NCBI GenBank assembly: GCA_943788345.1 | Contig: CALSPX010000008.1 | Coordinates: 61,457-125,456 of the forward strand | Direction of reading: 5' to 3' | Origin: Ascidiaceihabitans sp023955215 | GTDB lineage: Bacteria; Pseudomonadota; Alphaproteobacteria; Rhodobacterales; Rhodobacteraceae | DNA: 64,000 nucleotides | Part shown: positions 26,258-35,531 of the stretch, piece after piece | Layout: the number at the start of each line of letters is the position of its first letter | Numbering within the stretch: the stretch's first letter is position 1 | Translations under genes and position numbers: made by a program | The notes under the pieces: model-generated | Database searches by the model: none | The model's input: only the letters and a program-made list of their open reading frames with translations | What the model was told of the DNA's origin: nothing

Positions 26258-27114
26258 GACCACAACACCGCAGAATATAGCGCCAGCGCGGTCCAGATCA
26301 TCGTAAAGGCCATGACGTGCCAACCGGTGAAGGGTTCAGAAAAGACCACAACGGCGCATAGAAACTGCAAGGTCGGGTTTAGATATCCGACCAAGCCGAT
26401 GGTCGACATGGTGGCACGGCGGGCTGCAAAACTGAACAGGATCAGCGGCACCGCCGTCATTGGCCCCGCCAAAATGAGCAAGGCAGTGGTTGTGAAATTC
26501 TGGCCAAATGCGGCCTGCCCGTTGTGCCATGTTAGCAACAGAAATACAGCGGCAAAGGGGGCCACCAGCATCACTTCGGATGTGACAGAGACCACAGGCC
26601 CTACGTCCAGTTGTTTTTTCATCAGCCCGTAGATCGCGAATGTCCCTGCCAACATCAGCGAAACCCAAGGGGCCGCGCCAAGGCCATAGGTCAATGCACT
26701 GACCGCGCAGGCAGCAAATGCGATCGCGATCCACTGCAATTTTGCAAGGCGATCACTGTAGATAAACCAGCCCAGCAGCACCGACACCAGCGGGTAGATG
26801 TAATAGCCTAGGCTGGCTTCTGTCGCGCGTTCCGCCCCCACCGACCAGATGAACAGATACCAATTGGCAAGGATCATCAGCGCGGCCAGAACCGTCAAAC
26901 GCCCGCTGCGCCAGTCCACGAAAGAACGACGCACTTCTTTTAGACGGCCCTGCACGCCCAATAGAAGAGTGAAAAACACCAGAGACCAGATGGTGCGGTG
27001 GGCCAGTATTTCGATGGGTGGCACAGCTCCAAGCTGCTTGTAGAATATCGACGACAGCCCCCAAATGGTGCAGCAGCCGATCATTGCTAGGACGCCTTGG
27101 GTCGCTGTATTCAT
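26194..27114 (-). CDS. rarD: EamA-family transporter RarD
   Basis: A ten-helix drug/metabolite-superfamily permease of 306 aa. The N-terminus GVLAMIGCCTIWGLSSIFYK is typical of RarD. Further matches are ANWYLFIWSVGAERATEASLGYYIYPL (read in two halves) and VGYLNPTLQFLCAVVVFSEPF. I chose the ATG at 27114 (MNTATQG). The longer frame to 27180 runs into a terminator hairpin. The last about 20 residues are Ala/Ser-rich and are encoded within the overlap with the LOG gene. The substrate is not known. Confidence 0.9.
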   Translation of the reverse strand: MNTATQGVLAMIGCCTIWGLSSIFYKQLGAVPPIEILAHRTIWSLVFFTLLLGVQGRLKEVRRSFVDWRSGRLTVLAALMILANWYLFIWSVGAERATEASLGYYIYPLVSVLLGWFIYSDRLAKLQWIAIAFAACAVSALTYGLGAAPWVSLMLAGTFAIYGLMKKQLDVGPVVSVTSEVMLVAPFAAVFLLLTWHNGQAAFGQNFTTTALLILAGPMTAVPLILFSFAARRATMSTIGLVGYLNPTLQFLCAVVVFSEPFTGWHVMAFTMIWTALALYSAVLWSQERASRKASVAAAASGTTVM

Positions 27115-27169
27115 TTGAACCTCATGTGTTGGGATGAACCTGCGCCAACAAAGTGACATCCGCAACGCA

Positions 27170-27199
27170 AAACGCCCCAATCTTGCGATCAGGGCGTTT
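27170..27199 (-). terminator. Candidate terminator downstream of sodB
   Basis: AAACGCCC (27170-27177) and GGGCGTTT (27192-27199) form a perfect 8-base stem with a 14-base loop. The stem's own T-run at the 3' side gives a terminator-like form on the minus strand between sodB and rarD. Confidence 0.6.
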
Positions 27200-27302
27200 G
27201 GTTTTAGGTATGAAAACCAATTACATGCGTGATGCTTAGTTTTCCCAGTTTACCCAGCGTACGGCGCAGGCCGTGCGCGAGGTGACGGGGGAGCTTCGTC
27301 AA

Positions 27303-27902
27303 TTACAGACGGGACGCCACGTTTTCCCAGTTCACCAATTTCTCAAGGAAGTTGGTCAAGTAAACAGGGCGTTTGTTGCGGAAGTCGATGTAGTAGGAGT
27401 GCTCCCAAACATCGCAACCCAGCAAGGCAGTTTGGCCAAAGCAAAGTGGGTTCACGCCATTTTCAGTTTTGGTCACAGCCAATGAACCGTCAGCGTTTTT
27501 CACAAGCCATGCCCAGCCTGAACCGAACTGGCCAGCACCCGCAGCAGCGAACTGTGCTTTGAAATCGTCAACAGAGCCAAAGCTCTCTTTGATTGCAGCT
27601 TCCAACTCAGACGGCATAGCGCCTGATGTTGGTGTCATCATTTCCCAGAACTGGTTGTGGTTCCAAAGTTGGGAGATGTTGTTGAAGATGCCGTTTTGAG
27701 CCACAGAAGACGCATCATATGTGCCTTTGATGATCTCTTCGAGAGATTTGCCTTCCCACTCAGTGCCTGCAATCGCCGCGTTGCCGTTTGTGACATAGGC
27801 GTTGTGGTGCAGGTCGTGGTGGAATTCCATGGTTTCAGCAGACATGCCGTGTGCTGCCAGCGCGTCGTGGGCGTATGGAAGATCAGGAAGTTCAAAAGCC
27901 AT
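27303..27902 (-). CDS. sodB: Superoxide dismutase, Fe/Mn type (SodB-like)
   Basis: Dismutes superoxide to hydrogen peroxide and oxygen in the cytoplasm. The 199-aa protein starts MAFELPDLPYAHDAL, the usual SodB N-terminus, at 27902. Metal ligands are visible in EFHHDLHHNAYV (His near 27), LWNHNQFW (His near 74) and DVWEHSYYIDFRN (Asp and His near 157 and 161). The FGSGWAWLV motif fits the iron type, but cambialistic use of Mn cannot be excluded. It stands alone between hairpins. Confidence 0.95.
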   Translation of the reverse strand: MAFELPDLPYAHDALAAHGMSAETMEFHHDLHHNAYVTNGNAAIAGTEWEGKSLEEIIKGTYDASSVAQNGIFNNISQLWNHNQFWEMMTPTSGAMPSELEAAIKESFGSVDDFKAQFAAAGAGQFGSGWAWLVKNADGSLAVTKTENGVNPLCFGQTALLGCDVWEHSYYIDFRNKRPVYLTNFLEKLVNWENVASRL

Positions 27903-27982
27903 TTTTAAGGTCCCCTTCAAAGGATAAATTATCTGTGCCTTAGGTGACATGAAGTGCGTTGTACTTCAAGTTCAAGGGGCGT

Positions 27983-28006
27983 GGGATGCGCAAATTTACG
28001 CATCCC
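27983..28006. terminator. Hairpin between sodB and soxG
   Basis: GGGATGCG (27983-27990) and CGCATCCC (27999-28006) form a perfect stem with an 8-base AT-rich loop. It lies 20 bases past the soxG stop. No T-run follows on either strand, so its action as a terminator is uncertain. Confidence 0.45.
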
Positions 28007-28026
28007 CTACTAGCCCGCTGATTTCC

Positions 28027-28599
28027 TTAGCGAAAGAAACCCACTTCAGAGCCGCCTTGCGCTGCAACCTTCAACAGGTCGAACATGTATTGTGCGTTTG
28101 AGCGGAAGCAGACGATTTGGAACGTGTCTTCGTCCACCATCCAAAAGGCCGCGGCCACCTGCGCCATGCGCGTGCGGCGGAACATACCCACCTTAAACGC
28201 CTCTGGTGAAAGGTCCACTGGGGCCAGTTTCGCCATGACTTCGCGGGCATTTTGCCCTGACACGCGCAGGCTGGCCCGTGCGTCCGATACATCCACGGCC
28301 AACGCATGCGCCTTGCCCAGCGCGCTGTGCATCTTGGCCAATGTGTCTGCGACCTGACCGTAGGGGCACAGCACCAACAACTCATCCGTGCTCATCCAGC
28401 AGATGCCAGAGGCACCGTCGTGGTTGGCGTGGCCAAGTGCGGGCATCTCGACACCCGTGACGGCGGTCGCAGCCTTTTTCACCGCAGCTTTGCTGAGATC
28501 ACCGCGCAGGGTGATCATGCCTTGCAGCCCGATCTCTTCGATCTTGGCGATACCGCTATTGTCTGTGGCCTTATCCAAGGCGCTGATCAAATTAGACAT
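28027..28599 (-). CDS. soxG: Sarcosine oxidase gamma subunit
   Basis: Subunit of heterotetrameric sarcosine oxidase. The 190-aa protein shows the gamma-family pattern: IEEIGLQGMITLRGDLS near residues 18-34, GICWMSTDELLVLCP in the middle, and DASDARASLRVSG-like sequence (read as VDVSDARASLRVSG). I chose the ATG at 28599 (MSNLISALDK), which overlaps the soxA stop by 8 bases. The gene is last in soxBDAG. Sarcosine oxidase should not be confused with the sulfur-oxidation sox genes. Confidence 0.93.
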   Translation of the reverse strand: MSNLISALDKATDNSGIAKIEEIGLQGMITLRGDLSKAAVKKAATAVTGVEMPALGHANHDGASGICWMSTDELLVLCPYGQVADTLAKMHSALGKAHALAVDVSDARASLRVSGQNAREVMAKLAPVDLSPEAFKVGMFRRTRMAQVAAAFWMVDEDTFQIVCFRSNAQYMFDLLKVAAQGGSEVGFFR

Positions 28600-31500
28600 T
28601 TGGCTTCTCCCCTTCGGGATCATAGAAAACTGGGCTGACGATCTTGGCTTCATAGTCTTTGCCATCGGTGCCCGGGAAGGTGATGACCTCGCCCATGCGG
28701 TCCGGTCCTTGCAGAACCAACCCCATGGCGATGCCACGATCCAAGTTTGGCGAATGATAGCTGGACGTCACCCGCCCAATCATGACGCGTTGACCGTTGG
28801 CATTGGTCCCCTCACCCACGGCGTAGGCACCGTCTGGCAAGGTTGATTTATCGACCGTTTCAAGACCCACCAGCTTCCAACGCTGATCGCTGACCATATG
28901 CTCGCGTTGCTGGGCGCGCTTGCCAAGGAAATCGGTTTTCTTCTTGGAAATCGCCCAGCTCAGACCCAAATCCTGTGGAATGACAGTACCATCGGTTTCA
29001 TCCCCGATCATGATAAAGCCCTTTTCGGCCCGCAAGATGTGCAGGCATTCGGTGCCGTAAGGCATCACGCCCAGATCGGCACCAACAGCCATCAAGGCAT
29101 CCCAGAACGCCTGACCTTGTGAGGCAGGCACTGCGATCTCATAGGACAATTCGCCCGAGAACGAGATACGATAGGCCCGCACGTCAAAGCCGCCAAGCGT
29201 CCCGTCTTGCCACTCCATAAATCCAAACGCATCTGCGCTCACATCCATGCCGCCCAGCGCTTCAAGTGCTTTACGGGCATTCGGGCCAACAACGGCGACT
29301 TGGGCGTATTGTTCAGTCACGTTGGCCACGTAGACGTTCCAATCCCACCATTCGGTCTGAAGCCATTCTTCCATGTGACCATGGATGGTTTCCGCCCCGC
29401 CTGTGGTGGTGTGGCATAGGAATGTTTCGTCATCGATGCGGGCAACAACGCCATCATCAATCAGGAACCCGTTTTCAGAACACATCAGGCCATAGCGGCA
29501 TTTGCCGACCTTCAGGGTGCTCATCATGTTGGTATAAAGCATGTCCAAAAACTTGCCCGCATCAGGGCCTTTGACAATGAGCTTGCCAAGGGTGGATGCA
29601 TCCAGCAGGCCAAGGTTTTCGCGTGTGTTTTTTGTCTCACGCATCACCGCGTCATGGACGGTTTCGCCGCTTTGCACATATGCGTAGGGGCGACGCCATT
29701 GGCCGACTGGCTCCCAGTCCGCGCCATTCGCCTCGTGCCAATCATACATTGGGGTACGACGGATCGGTTGGAACACGTCACCGCGTGCTTCGCCACCAAT
29801 CGATCCCATAGAGATCGGGGTATAGGGCGGACGGAACGTGGTGGTGCCGGTCTGTGGGATCGGTTGGTTCAGGCTGTCAGATAGAATCGCAAGACCGTTG
29901 ATATTGCTAAGCTTGCCCTGATCCGTCGCCATACCAAGGGTGGTGTAGCGTTTGGCGTGTTCAACACTGGTAAAGCCCTCTTGGGCGGCCAGTTGCACAT
30001 CGCTGACTTTCACGTCGTTCTGATAATCAAGCCATGCTTTGGACCGCAGCTTGTACCCTGCCCCGTGTGGCATCAACCACACAGGCAACATCGCGCGTTC
30101 AGCAGCGTCTTGGGCCACTGGGGCCTTGGTAGATTTGGCCTTAAAGCCCGCCGCCTTTGCCGCCGCTTTACCGCAGGCCGTGGCATCCGCCAAAATCGCG
30201 GTCAGGGTGGTTTCACCGTTGGCGGCCCCTGCAACGCTTACAAAGCCTTGGCCCTTGTCGCCCAGTGGTGGGCGGTTTGGATCGGGGCGGAAGCTGGCTT
30301 GGGATTCATCCCACGTCAGTTTGCCACCGCAATGAGACCATAGGTGGACCACAGGGGACCAGCCGCCAGACATGGCAACCGCATCACATGCGATCTCTTC
30401 CAGTACCGCGCCTTCGCCGGCTTGGGCGCAGATTTCAACGCCAGTGACGCGCTTGCCGCCTTGGACGGTGGCAATGCCGTGACCCATCATAATGCGAATG
30501 CCCAGCGCCTTGGCTTGCGCCATCAAATCGCTGTCATCCCCTGCGGGACGGGCATCGATGATCGCAGGCACATCAAGGCCTGCGTTTTTCAGCGCAATCG
30601 CAGTGCGATAGGCATCATCGTTGTTGGTGACCACAACCGTGCGATCGCCAGAGGACACACCGTAGTTCACCACATAGTCGCGGATCGCAGAGGCCAGCAT
30701 AACGCCCGGAATATCGTTGCCCGCAAAGCTAAGGGGGCGTTCAATCGCGCCAGTGGCTGTGATGGTTTGCGCCGCACGAATGCGCCACAGGCGGTGGCGT
30801 GGGCCAGCCATCTCAGGCGCGTGGTCTGTCAGGCGTTCATAGCCCAAGACATAACCATGATCGTAGACACCTGCGCCCATCATACGGGTGCGGATGGTGA
30901 CGTTATCCATCGCCTCAAGTTCAGCAGTGATTGCGGTGACGAAATCCTCAGCAGATTGTCCGTCAATCGTGCCACCATCCACAACCGCGCGACCACCCAA
31001 GTGGGCGGTTTGCTCGGCCACAATGACCTTGGCACCAGAAGCCGCCGCCGCTTTGGCCGCTTGAAGACCAGCGATACCGCCACCAATGACCAAGACATCG
31101 CAGAAGGCATAGAAGTGTTCGTATGTATCCGCGTCGCGATCCGTCGCTTTGGGTGCAGCGCCAAGGCCAGCCGCGTGGCGGATGATTGGCTCGTACACGT
31201 GTTTCCAGAAAGACCGCGGGTGGATAAACATTTTGTAATAGAAACCAGCAGGCATAAAGCGGCTAAGCTTCGCGTTCAGCGCACCCACATCATATTCAAG
31301 GCTGGGCCAGTGGTTTTGGCTTTTGGCTTTGAGGCCCTCAAACAATTCAGTCGTGGTGACGCGTTGGTTTGGCTCAAACTTGCCGCCCTCGCCCATTTGG
31401 ACCAGTCCGTTTGGTTCTTCAGAACCAGACGCCACAACGCCGCGCGGGCGGTGGTATTTGAACGAACGGCCCATCAGGACCTGATCGTTGGCAAGCAATG

Positions 31501-31612
31501 CAGAGGCAAGCGTGTCGCCCTCGAACCCCTTAAGTGTTGTGCCATTGAAGCTAAAGCTAAGCGCTTTGGATTTGTTCAGCAGGCGGCCGCCTGTGGCAAG
31601 ACGTGTGCTCAT
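28592..31612 (-). CDS. soxA: Sarcosine oxidase alpha subunit
   Basis: The large subunit of heterotetrameric sarcosine oxidase, which demethylates sarcosine to glycine and passes the one-carbon unit to tetrahydrofolate. The 1006-aa length is typical. Domains in order are an N-terminal 2Fe-2S-type domain without cluster (FNGTTLKGFEGDTLASALLA), an NAD-binding Rossmann region with CDVLVIGGGIAGLQAAKAAA (about 170-189), and a C-terminal aminomethyltransferase/folate domain including PIRRTPMYDWHEANGADWEP (about 613-632) and YGTECLHILRAEKG. It lies downstream of soxD after a 70-base gap carrying an extragenic repeat. Confidence 0.97.
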   Translation of the reverse strand: MSTRLATGGRLLNKSKALSFSFNGTTLKGFEGDTLASALLANDQVLMGRSFKYHRPRGVVASGSEEPNGLVQMGEGGKFEPNQRVTTTELFEGLKAKSQNHWPSLEYDVGALNAKLSRFMPAGFYYKMFIHPRSFWKHVYEPIIRHAAGLGAAPKATDRDADTYEHFYAFCDVLVIGGGIAGLQAAKAAAASGAKVIVAEQTAHLGGRAVVDGGTIDGQSAEDFVTAITAELEAMDNVTIRTRMMGAGVYDHGYVLGYERLTDHAPEMAGPRHRLWRIRAAQTITATGAIERPLSFAGNDIPGVMLASAIRDYVVNYGVSSGDRTVVVTNNDDAYRTAIALKNAGLDVPAIIDARPAGDDSDLMAQAKALGIRIMMGHGIATVQGGKRVTGVEICAQAGEGAVLEEIACDAVAMSGGWSPVVHLWSHCGGKLTWDESQASFRPDPNRPPLGDKGQGFVSVAGAANGETTLTAILADATACGKAAAKAAGFKAKSTKAPVAQDAAERAMLPVWLMPHGAGYKLRSKAWLDYQNDVKVSDVQLAAQEGFTSVEHAKRYTTLGMATDQGKLSNINGLAILSDSLNQPIPQTGTTTFRPPYTPISMGSIGGEARGDVFQPIRRTPMYDWHEANGADWEPVGQWRRPYAYVQSGETVHDAVMRETKNTRENLGLLDASTLGKLIVKGPDAGKFLDMLYTNMMSTLKVGKCRYGLMCSENGFLIDDGVVARIDDETFLCHTTTGGAETIHGHMEEWLQTEWWDWNVYVANVTEQYAQVAVVGPNARKALEALGGMDVSADAFGFMEWQDGTLGGFDVRAYRISFSGELSYEIAVPASQGQAFWDALMAVGADLGVMPYGTECLHILRAEKGFIMIGDETDGTVIPQDLGLSWAISKKKTDFLGKRAQQREHMVSDQRWKLVGLETVDKSTLPDGAYAVGEGTNANGQRVMIGRVTSSYHSPNLDRGIAMGLVLQGPDRMGEVITFPGTDGKDYEAKIVSPVFYDPEGEKPNV

Positions 31613-31647
31613 GATGTGTGGCCTTGGATTGTGCAGAGAGCTTGGGA

Positions 31648-31680
31648 GCCTCCGGCGGGGATATTTTCAGAACAGAAGAA
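31648..31680 (-). repeat. Extragenic repeat downstream of soxD
   Basis: GCCTCCGGCGGGGATATTTT followed by CAGAACAGAAGAA is nearly the same as the element at 1583-1617, with one base inserted and a couple changed. It begins 2 bases beyond the soxD stop on the coding strand, inside the soxD-soxA gap. Confidence 0.75.
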
Positions 31681-31682
31681 GA

Positions 31683-32012
31683 TCATGAGAATGCCCCCCA
31701 TGACCAGCCGGGCCGTTTGGCCGAGATGATGTCGCATATAGCTTTTGGCGGCTCGTAGGTTTGGGCCGAATATGTGCCGAATACTTCGAGGGTCATGGTG
31801 CAACGCGCGGCATGGAACCATTTTCCGCAACCGTTGTTGTGACGCCAGCGTTCTAGGTGAACGCCCTTAGGGTTTTGACGCATGAACAAGTAGTTCTCGA
31901 AATTCTCGTTCGAGGAATCTGGGCCAAAGCGCTTTAGATGTGCCTCGCCGCCTGCGTGGAATTCGGTTTCTTCTGCGGTGATCCCGCAGCATGGGCAGTT
32001 TAGGATCAGCAT
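31683..32012 (-). CDS. soxD: Sarcosine oxidase delta subunit
   Basis: The small zinc-binding subunit of heterotetrameric sarcosine oxidase. The 109-aa protein begins MLILNCPCCGITAEETEF with the CPxC zinc site. Further ligands are a His and a late Cys within RWRHNNGCGKWFHAARC. The family usually runs about 85-110 aa. It follows soxB by 58 bases and precedes soxA. Confidence 0.95.
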   Translation of the reverse strand: MLILNCPCCGITAEETEFHAGGEAHLKRFGPDSSNENFENYLFMRQNPKGVHLERWRHNNGCGKWFHAARCTMTLEVFGTYSAQTYEPPKAICDIISAKRPGWSWGAFS

Positions 32013-32070
32013 GAACGCTCTCCTTTGAGTTTTCTTTTAGTCAGGCACAAAGTTTGGCTTATGAGTTTCA

Positions 32071-33315
32071 TCAGTGCGCCACCCCTGCTGCTACGCTTTC
32101 ATCGATAAAGCGGCCCTCGATAAAACGCTCCATGCCAAATGCGTCTGTCAGTGGGGATGATCCTTTGGCCATCAGTTCGGCCATGGCCCAGCCTGATCCA
32201 GGGATCGCTTTAAACCCGCCTGTCCCCCAGCCACAGTTGATGAACACGCCGTCCACTGGTGTTTTGGACAGGATCGGGGAGCGGTCCCCTGTGACGTCCA
32301 CAATCCCGCCCCATTGCCGTAGCATTTTGAGGCGTGAGAGCATTGGGAAGGTTTCGTTCAACGCCCGTACCGTTTCCTCGACATGGTGGAACGATCCGCG
32401 TTGGGTGTAGTTGTTGTAGCCATCTGTGCCGCCGCCGATGACCATTTCGCCCTTGTCGGATTGGGACAGGTAGCCGTGCACGGTGTTGGCCATGATCACC
32501 ACGTCCATTGCCGGTTTGATCGGCTCGGACACCAGCGCCTGTAGGGCCACGGATTCTAGGGGCAGACGGAAGCCTGCCATATTGGCCAGATCGCCGGAAT
32601 GTCCTGCGACCACGATGCCCAGCTTATCGCAATCAATTGCGCCTTTGGTGGTGTCGACGCCAACCACCTTGCCGCCTTCGCGGCGGATGTTGGTGACTTC
32701 GCATTGCTGGATCACGTCCATGCCCATGTCAGAACAGGCACGCGCGTAGCCCCATGCCACCGCATCATGACGGGCCGTGCCGCCGCGTGCTTGCCACAGG
32801 CCACCCAAGACAGGGTAACGCGGCCCCTCAAGGTTGATAATCGGGCAGAGTTCTTTAACCCGCTGTGGGTTGATCCATTCTGTTGGAACCCCCTGCAAGG
32901 CATTCGCGTGCGCTGTGCGCTGATAGCCACGGACCTCGTGATGGGTCTGGGCCAGCATGATCACGCCGCGCGGGCTGAACATCACATTGTAGTTCAGGTC
33001 TTGGGACATCGTCTCATATAAGGAGCGTGATTTTTCGTAGATCGCCGCAGACGGGTCCTGCAGATAGTTTGAGCGAATGATAGTCGTATTGCGCCCCGTG
33101 TTGCCCCCACCAAGCCAGCCTTTTTCGATGATGGCGACATTGGTAATGCCGAAATTCTTGCCCAAATAATATGCCGTAGCAAGGCCGTGGCCACCTGCCC
33201 CAATAATAATTGCATCGTATTTCGTCTTTGGCTCGGGCGCCCGCCACGCGCGTTCCCAGCCTGAATGGTAGCGGGTTGCTTCACGGGCAATGGCAAAGGC
33301 TGAATAGCGTTTCAT
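32071..33315 (-). CDS. soxB: Sarcosine oxidase beta subunit
   Basis: The FAD/FMN catalytic subunit of heterotetrameric sarcosine oxidase. The 414-aa protein starts at 33315 (MKRYSAFAIAREA), the usual beta-subunit N-terminus. The longer frame upstream is not family-like. The FAD-binding motif is AIIIGAGGHGLATAYYLGKN (about residues 34-53). The covalent-flavin region NTTIIRSNYLQDPSA follows near 77-91, and the C-terminal GWGTGGFKAIPGSG is conserved. It is the first gene of soxBDAG. The 259 bases upstream are shared with the divergent ccmI. Confidence 0.96.
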   Translation of the reverse strand: MKRYSAFAIAREATRYHSGWERAWRAPEPKTKYDAIIIGAGGHGLATAYYLGKNFGITNVAIIEKGWLGGGNTGRNTTIIRSNYLQDPSAAIYEKSRSLYETMSQDLNYNVMFSPRGVIMLAQTHHEVRGYQRTAHANALQGVPTEWINPQRVKELCPIINLEGPRYPVLGGLWQARGGTARHDAVAWGYARACSDMGMDVIQQCEVTNIRREGGKVVGVDTTKGAIDCDKLGIVVAGHSGDLANMAGFRLPLESVALQALVSEPIKPAMDVVIMANTVHGYLSQSDKGEMVIGGGTDGYNNYTQRGSFHHVEETVRALNETFPMLSRLKMLRQWGGIVDVTGDRSPILSKTPVDGVFINCGWGTGGFKAIPGSGWAMAELMAKGSSPLTDAFGMERFIEGRFIDESVAAGVAH

Positions 33316-33574
33316 GGGCGTGGCTTTCGAATAAGGATCAAAGTTGCAGCTGGCGGGATTCGCAGGTGTGGCATACCTTGACCTTGTTTTGGGTGACATG
33401 CAAAAAAAGAGGATACTCTGCGCGGCACTTTTTTGCAATTTTGCGACACCGCGACAATAGGCTACAACACACGCCGATCAAATGGCTGTGGGTTGCTGCA
33501 ACACGCGTCCAATTGCCCCTTTTTTTTAAACCTCTACGCAGTTACATCATGGACAACCACAAAAGGGCGACCAC

Positions 33575-34828
33575 ATGACGTTTTGGATTACTACGGTTTT
33601 ATTGGCTCTGGTCGTTGCAGCGCTGTTTGCCATCGCGCTGCTGCGTCGCGCGGACCAATCCGCCGGAGCTGATGATTATGATATGCGGGTGTACCGTGAT
33701 CAGTTGACCGAAGTGGATCGCGATCTGGAACGGGGTGTTTTGACGAAAGACGATGCCAAACGTGTGCGCACCGAAGTGTCGCGTCGTATCTTGGCAGCTG
33801 ATGCCGAACGCAACTTCGATACGGACTTTACACGCGGCGCACCTAAACTTGTCGCTGCTGTCGTTGCACTTGTTTTAGTTGGTGGCAGTTTGGCCCTTTA
33901 TAAAGGCATTGGGCCGCTTAAAGGCCTAGGCGCACCCGGCTATAGCGACTTGGCTTTGGCCGATCGCATCGCATTCGCAGACTCTTTGCGCGAAAGCCGC
34001 CCATCTCAAGCACGCGCCGAAGCCAGCCTAACTGATTTGCCCTCAGTTGCTGAGTTTAATGCGGATTACCTGCAGCTTGTCCAAACCTTACGGGACACCG
34101 TTGCTGAACGCCCTGATGACATACAAGGCCATGCTTTGCTTGTTCAAAACGAATCCAACATAGGGAATTTTATAAGTGCCTATCAGTCACAGGGGCGCAT
34201 TATTGAGCTGAAAGGTGAAACCGCAACCGTTGAAGACTTTACAGGCTATGCTGATCTGCTGGTTCTTGCGGCCGGTGGATATGTGTCCCCAGAAGCAGAA
34301 CAAGCAGCCCGCGCTGTTCTAACCCGCGATCCAAACAATGGAGTCGCGCGTTACTATGTCGGTCTGATGTTGGCACAAACTGGGCGGCCTGACATGGCGT
34401 TTCGCATTTGGGATCGCCTTTTGCAGATTGGCCCCGAAAGCGCGCCATGGATTGCGCCCATCCTAGAGCAGATCCCCGAAATGGCGCAACGCGCTGGTGA
34501 AAACTATCAAATTCCAACCATCGGCAATGGCCGCCCGGACCGTCCTGCAAATGGCCCAACAGCTGCGGACATCGAAGCTGCGGCTGAAATGACGGGGGCT
34601 GAACGCATTCAAATGATCGAAGGTATGGTATCGGGATTGTCTGATCGCCTTGCCACAGACGGCGGTCCGGCGGAAGAATGGGCGCAGTTGATTGGTGCAT
34701 TGGGTGTACTTGGGCGCACGGAACAGGCATTTGCTATCTACAAGAATGCTGAAACCGTGTTTGCCGATGATCCGTCCAGTTTGGACCTGATCACACGAGC
34801 TGCACAACGCGCTGGAGTGGCCGAATGA
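33575..34828 (+). CDS. ccmI: c-type cytochrome biogenesis protein CcmI
   Basis: Brings apocytochrome c to the heme ligation complex. The 417 aa begin with a transmembrane helix (WITTVLLALVVAALFAIALL). A cytoplasmic loop follows with the family motif VYRDQLTEVDRDLERGVL (about residues 35-52), then a second helix (KLVAAVVALVLVGGSLALYK) and a TPR-rich periplasmic domain. The other ccm genes in the window are at 1.6-4.4 kb, so ccmI is separated from them. Its stop overlaps the ruvX start. Confidence 0.93.
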   Translation: MTFWITTVLLALVVAALFAIALLRRADQSAGADDYDMRVYRDQLTEVDRDLERGVLTKDDAKRVRTEVSRRILAADAERNFDTDFTRGAPKLVAAVVALVLVGGSLALYKGIGPLKGLGAPGYSDLALADRIAFADSLRESRPSQARAEASLTDLPSVAEFNADYLQLVQTLRDTVAERPDDIQGHALLVQNESNIGNFISAYQSQGRIIELKGETATVEDFTGYADLLVLAAGGYVSPEAEQAARAVLTRDPNNGVARYYVGLMLAQTGRPDMAFRIWDRLLQIGPESAPWIAPILEQIPEMAQRAGENYQIPTIGNGRPDRPANGPTAADIEAAAEMTGAERIQMIEGMVSGLSDRLATDGGPAEEWAQLIGALGVLGRTEQAFAIYKNAETVFADDPSSLDLITRAAQRAGVAE

Positions 34829-35301
34829 TACTGGAAGACGTCACAGAGTTCAGCGCTGCCCTTAAGCCGATGCGCCCGATCATTGGATTGGATTTGGGAA
34901 CCGTTACCATTGGGCTGGCCGTTTCTGATACCTTTCTCGGAGTTGCTTCTCCTTTGGAAACAATCAAGCGTAAGAAATTCGGCCTTGATGCCGCACGCCT
35001 GATTGAAGTCATTGAAAAGCGAGAGATATGTGGCTTAGTCCTTGGACTTCCGCGCAACATGGATGGATCAGAAGGGGCGCGGTGCCAATCCACCCGTTCC
35101 TTTGCGCGCAACCTTGAAAAGCTATGGCCAGGTCCGATCACATTTTGGGATGAGCGCCTGAGCACCGTTGCCGCTGAACGTGCTTTGCTCGAGGCTGATA
35201 CATCCCGCAAACGCCGCTCTGAGGTCATTGACCACGTCGCAGCGGGCTTTATCCTGCAAGGACTGTTAGACCGCTTACAAGTCGTGAGGAAAGCATCATG
35301 A
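34825..35301 (+). CDS. ruvX: RuvX/YqgF-family putative Holliday junction resolvase
   Basis: A 158-aa RNase H-like nuclease implicated in pre-16S rRNA processing or Holliday junction resolution. Motifs are IIGLDLGTVTIGLAVSD (about residues 19-35, first Asp), LVLGLPRNMDGSEGARCQST (about 71-90) and FWDERLSTVAAERALLE (about 108-124). It starts in a 4-base ATGA overlap with ccmI and ends in a similar overlap with the DUF1289 gene. Confidence 0.95.
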   Translation: MILEDVTEFSAALKPMRPIIGLDLGTVTIGLAVSDTFLGVASPLETIKRKKFGLDAARLIEVIEKREICGLVLGLPRNMDGSEGARCQSTRSFARNLEKLWPGPITFWDERLSTVAAERALLEADTSRKRRSEVIDHVAAGFILQGLLDRLQVVRKAS

Positions 35302-35531
35302 TGCCCCCTCCAGTTTGGCGGCGCAACGAAATTGAAAGCCCGTGCATTCAAATCTGTGTAGTGCACCCCGAAACACGGCTGTGTACTGGCTGCAATCGTT
35401 CCATAGACGAAATTGGGCGTTGGTCTAAAATGCACCCTGATGAGCGCTCAGAGATCATGGCAGAGCTGCCAACCCGCCAATCCACCCCCAAAGGGCGGCG
35501 CGGTGGTCGGGCCGCGCGACTAAAGCGCTAG
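35298..35531 (+). CDS. DUF1289 small Cys-rich protein
   Basis: A 77-aa protein with the DUF1289 pattern: SPCIQICVVHPETRLCTGCN (about residues 14-33) holds four cysteines, probably binding a metal. DEIGRWSKMHPDERSEIMAE follows, then a basic tail. Function is not established for the family. It overlaps ruvX by 4 bases. Its TAG stop abuts the TTA (reverse stop) of the convergent permease gene with no base between. Confidence 0.9.
   Translation: MMPPPVWRRNEIESPCIQICVVHPETRLCTGCNRSIDEIGRWSKMHPDERSEIMAELPTRQSTPKGRRGGRAARLKR

Noticed and set aside
30344..31729. A 461-residue open frame on the plus strand opposite soxA
   Set aside because: It is a shadow frame inside a well-supported soxA, rich in His, Arg and Asn with no family pattern.
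28027..33315. Reading soxBDAG as sulfur-oxidation (Sox) genes
   Set aside because: Sequences match the four sarcosine oxidase subunits, including the CPxC delta subunit and the flavin beta subunit. No SoxXYZ-type proteins are present.
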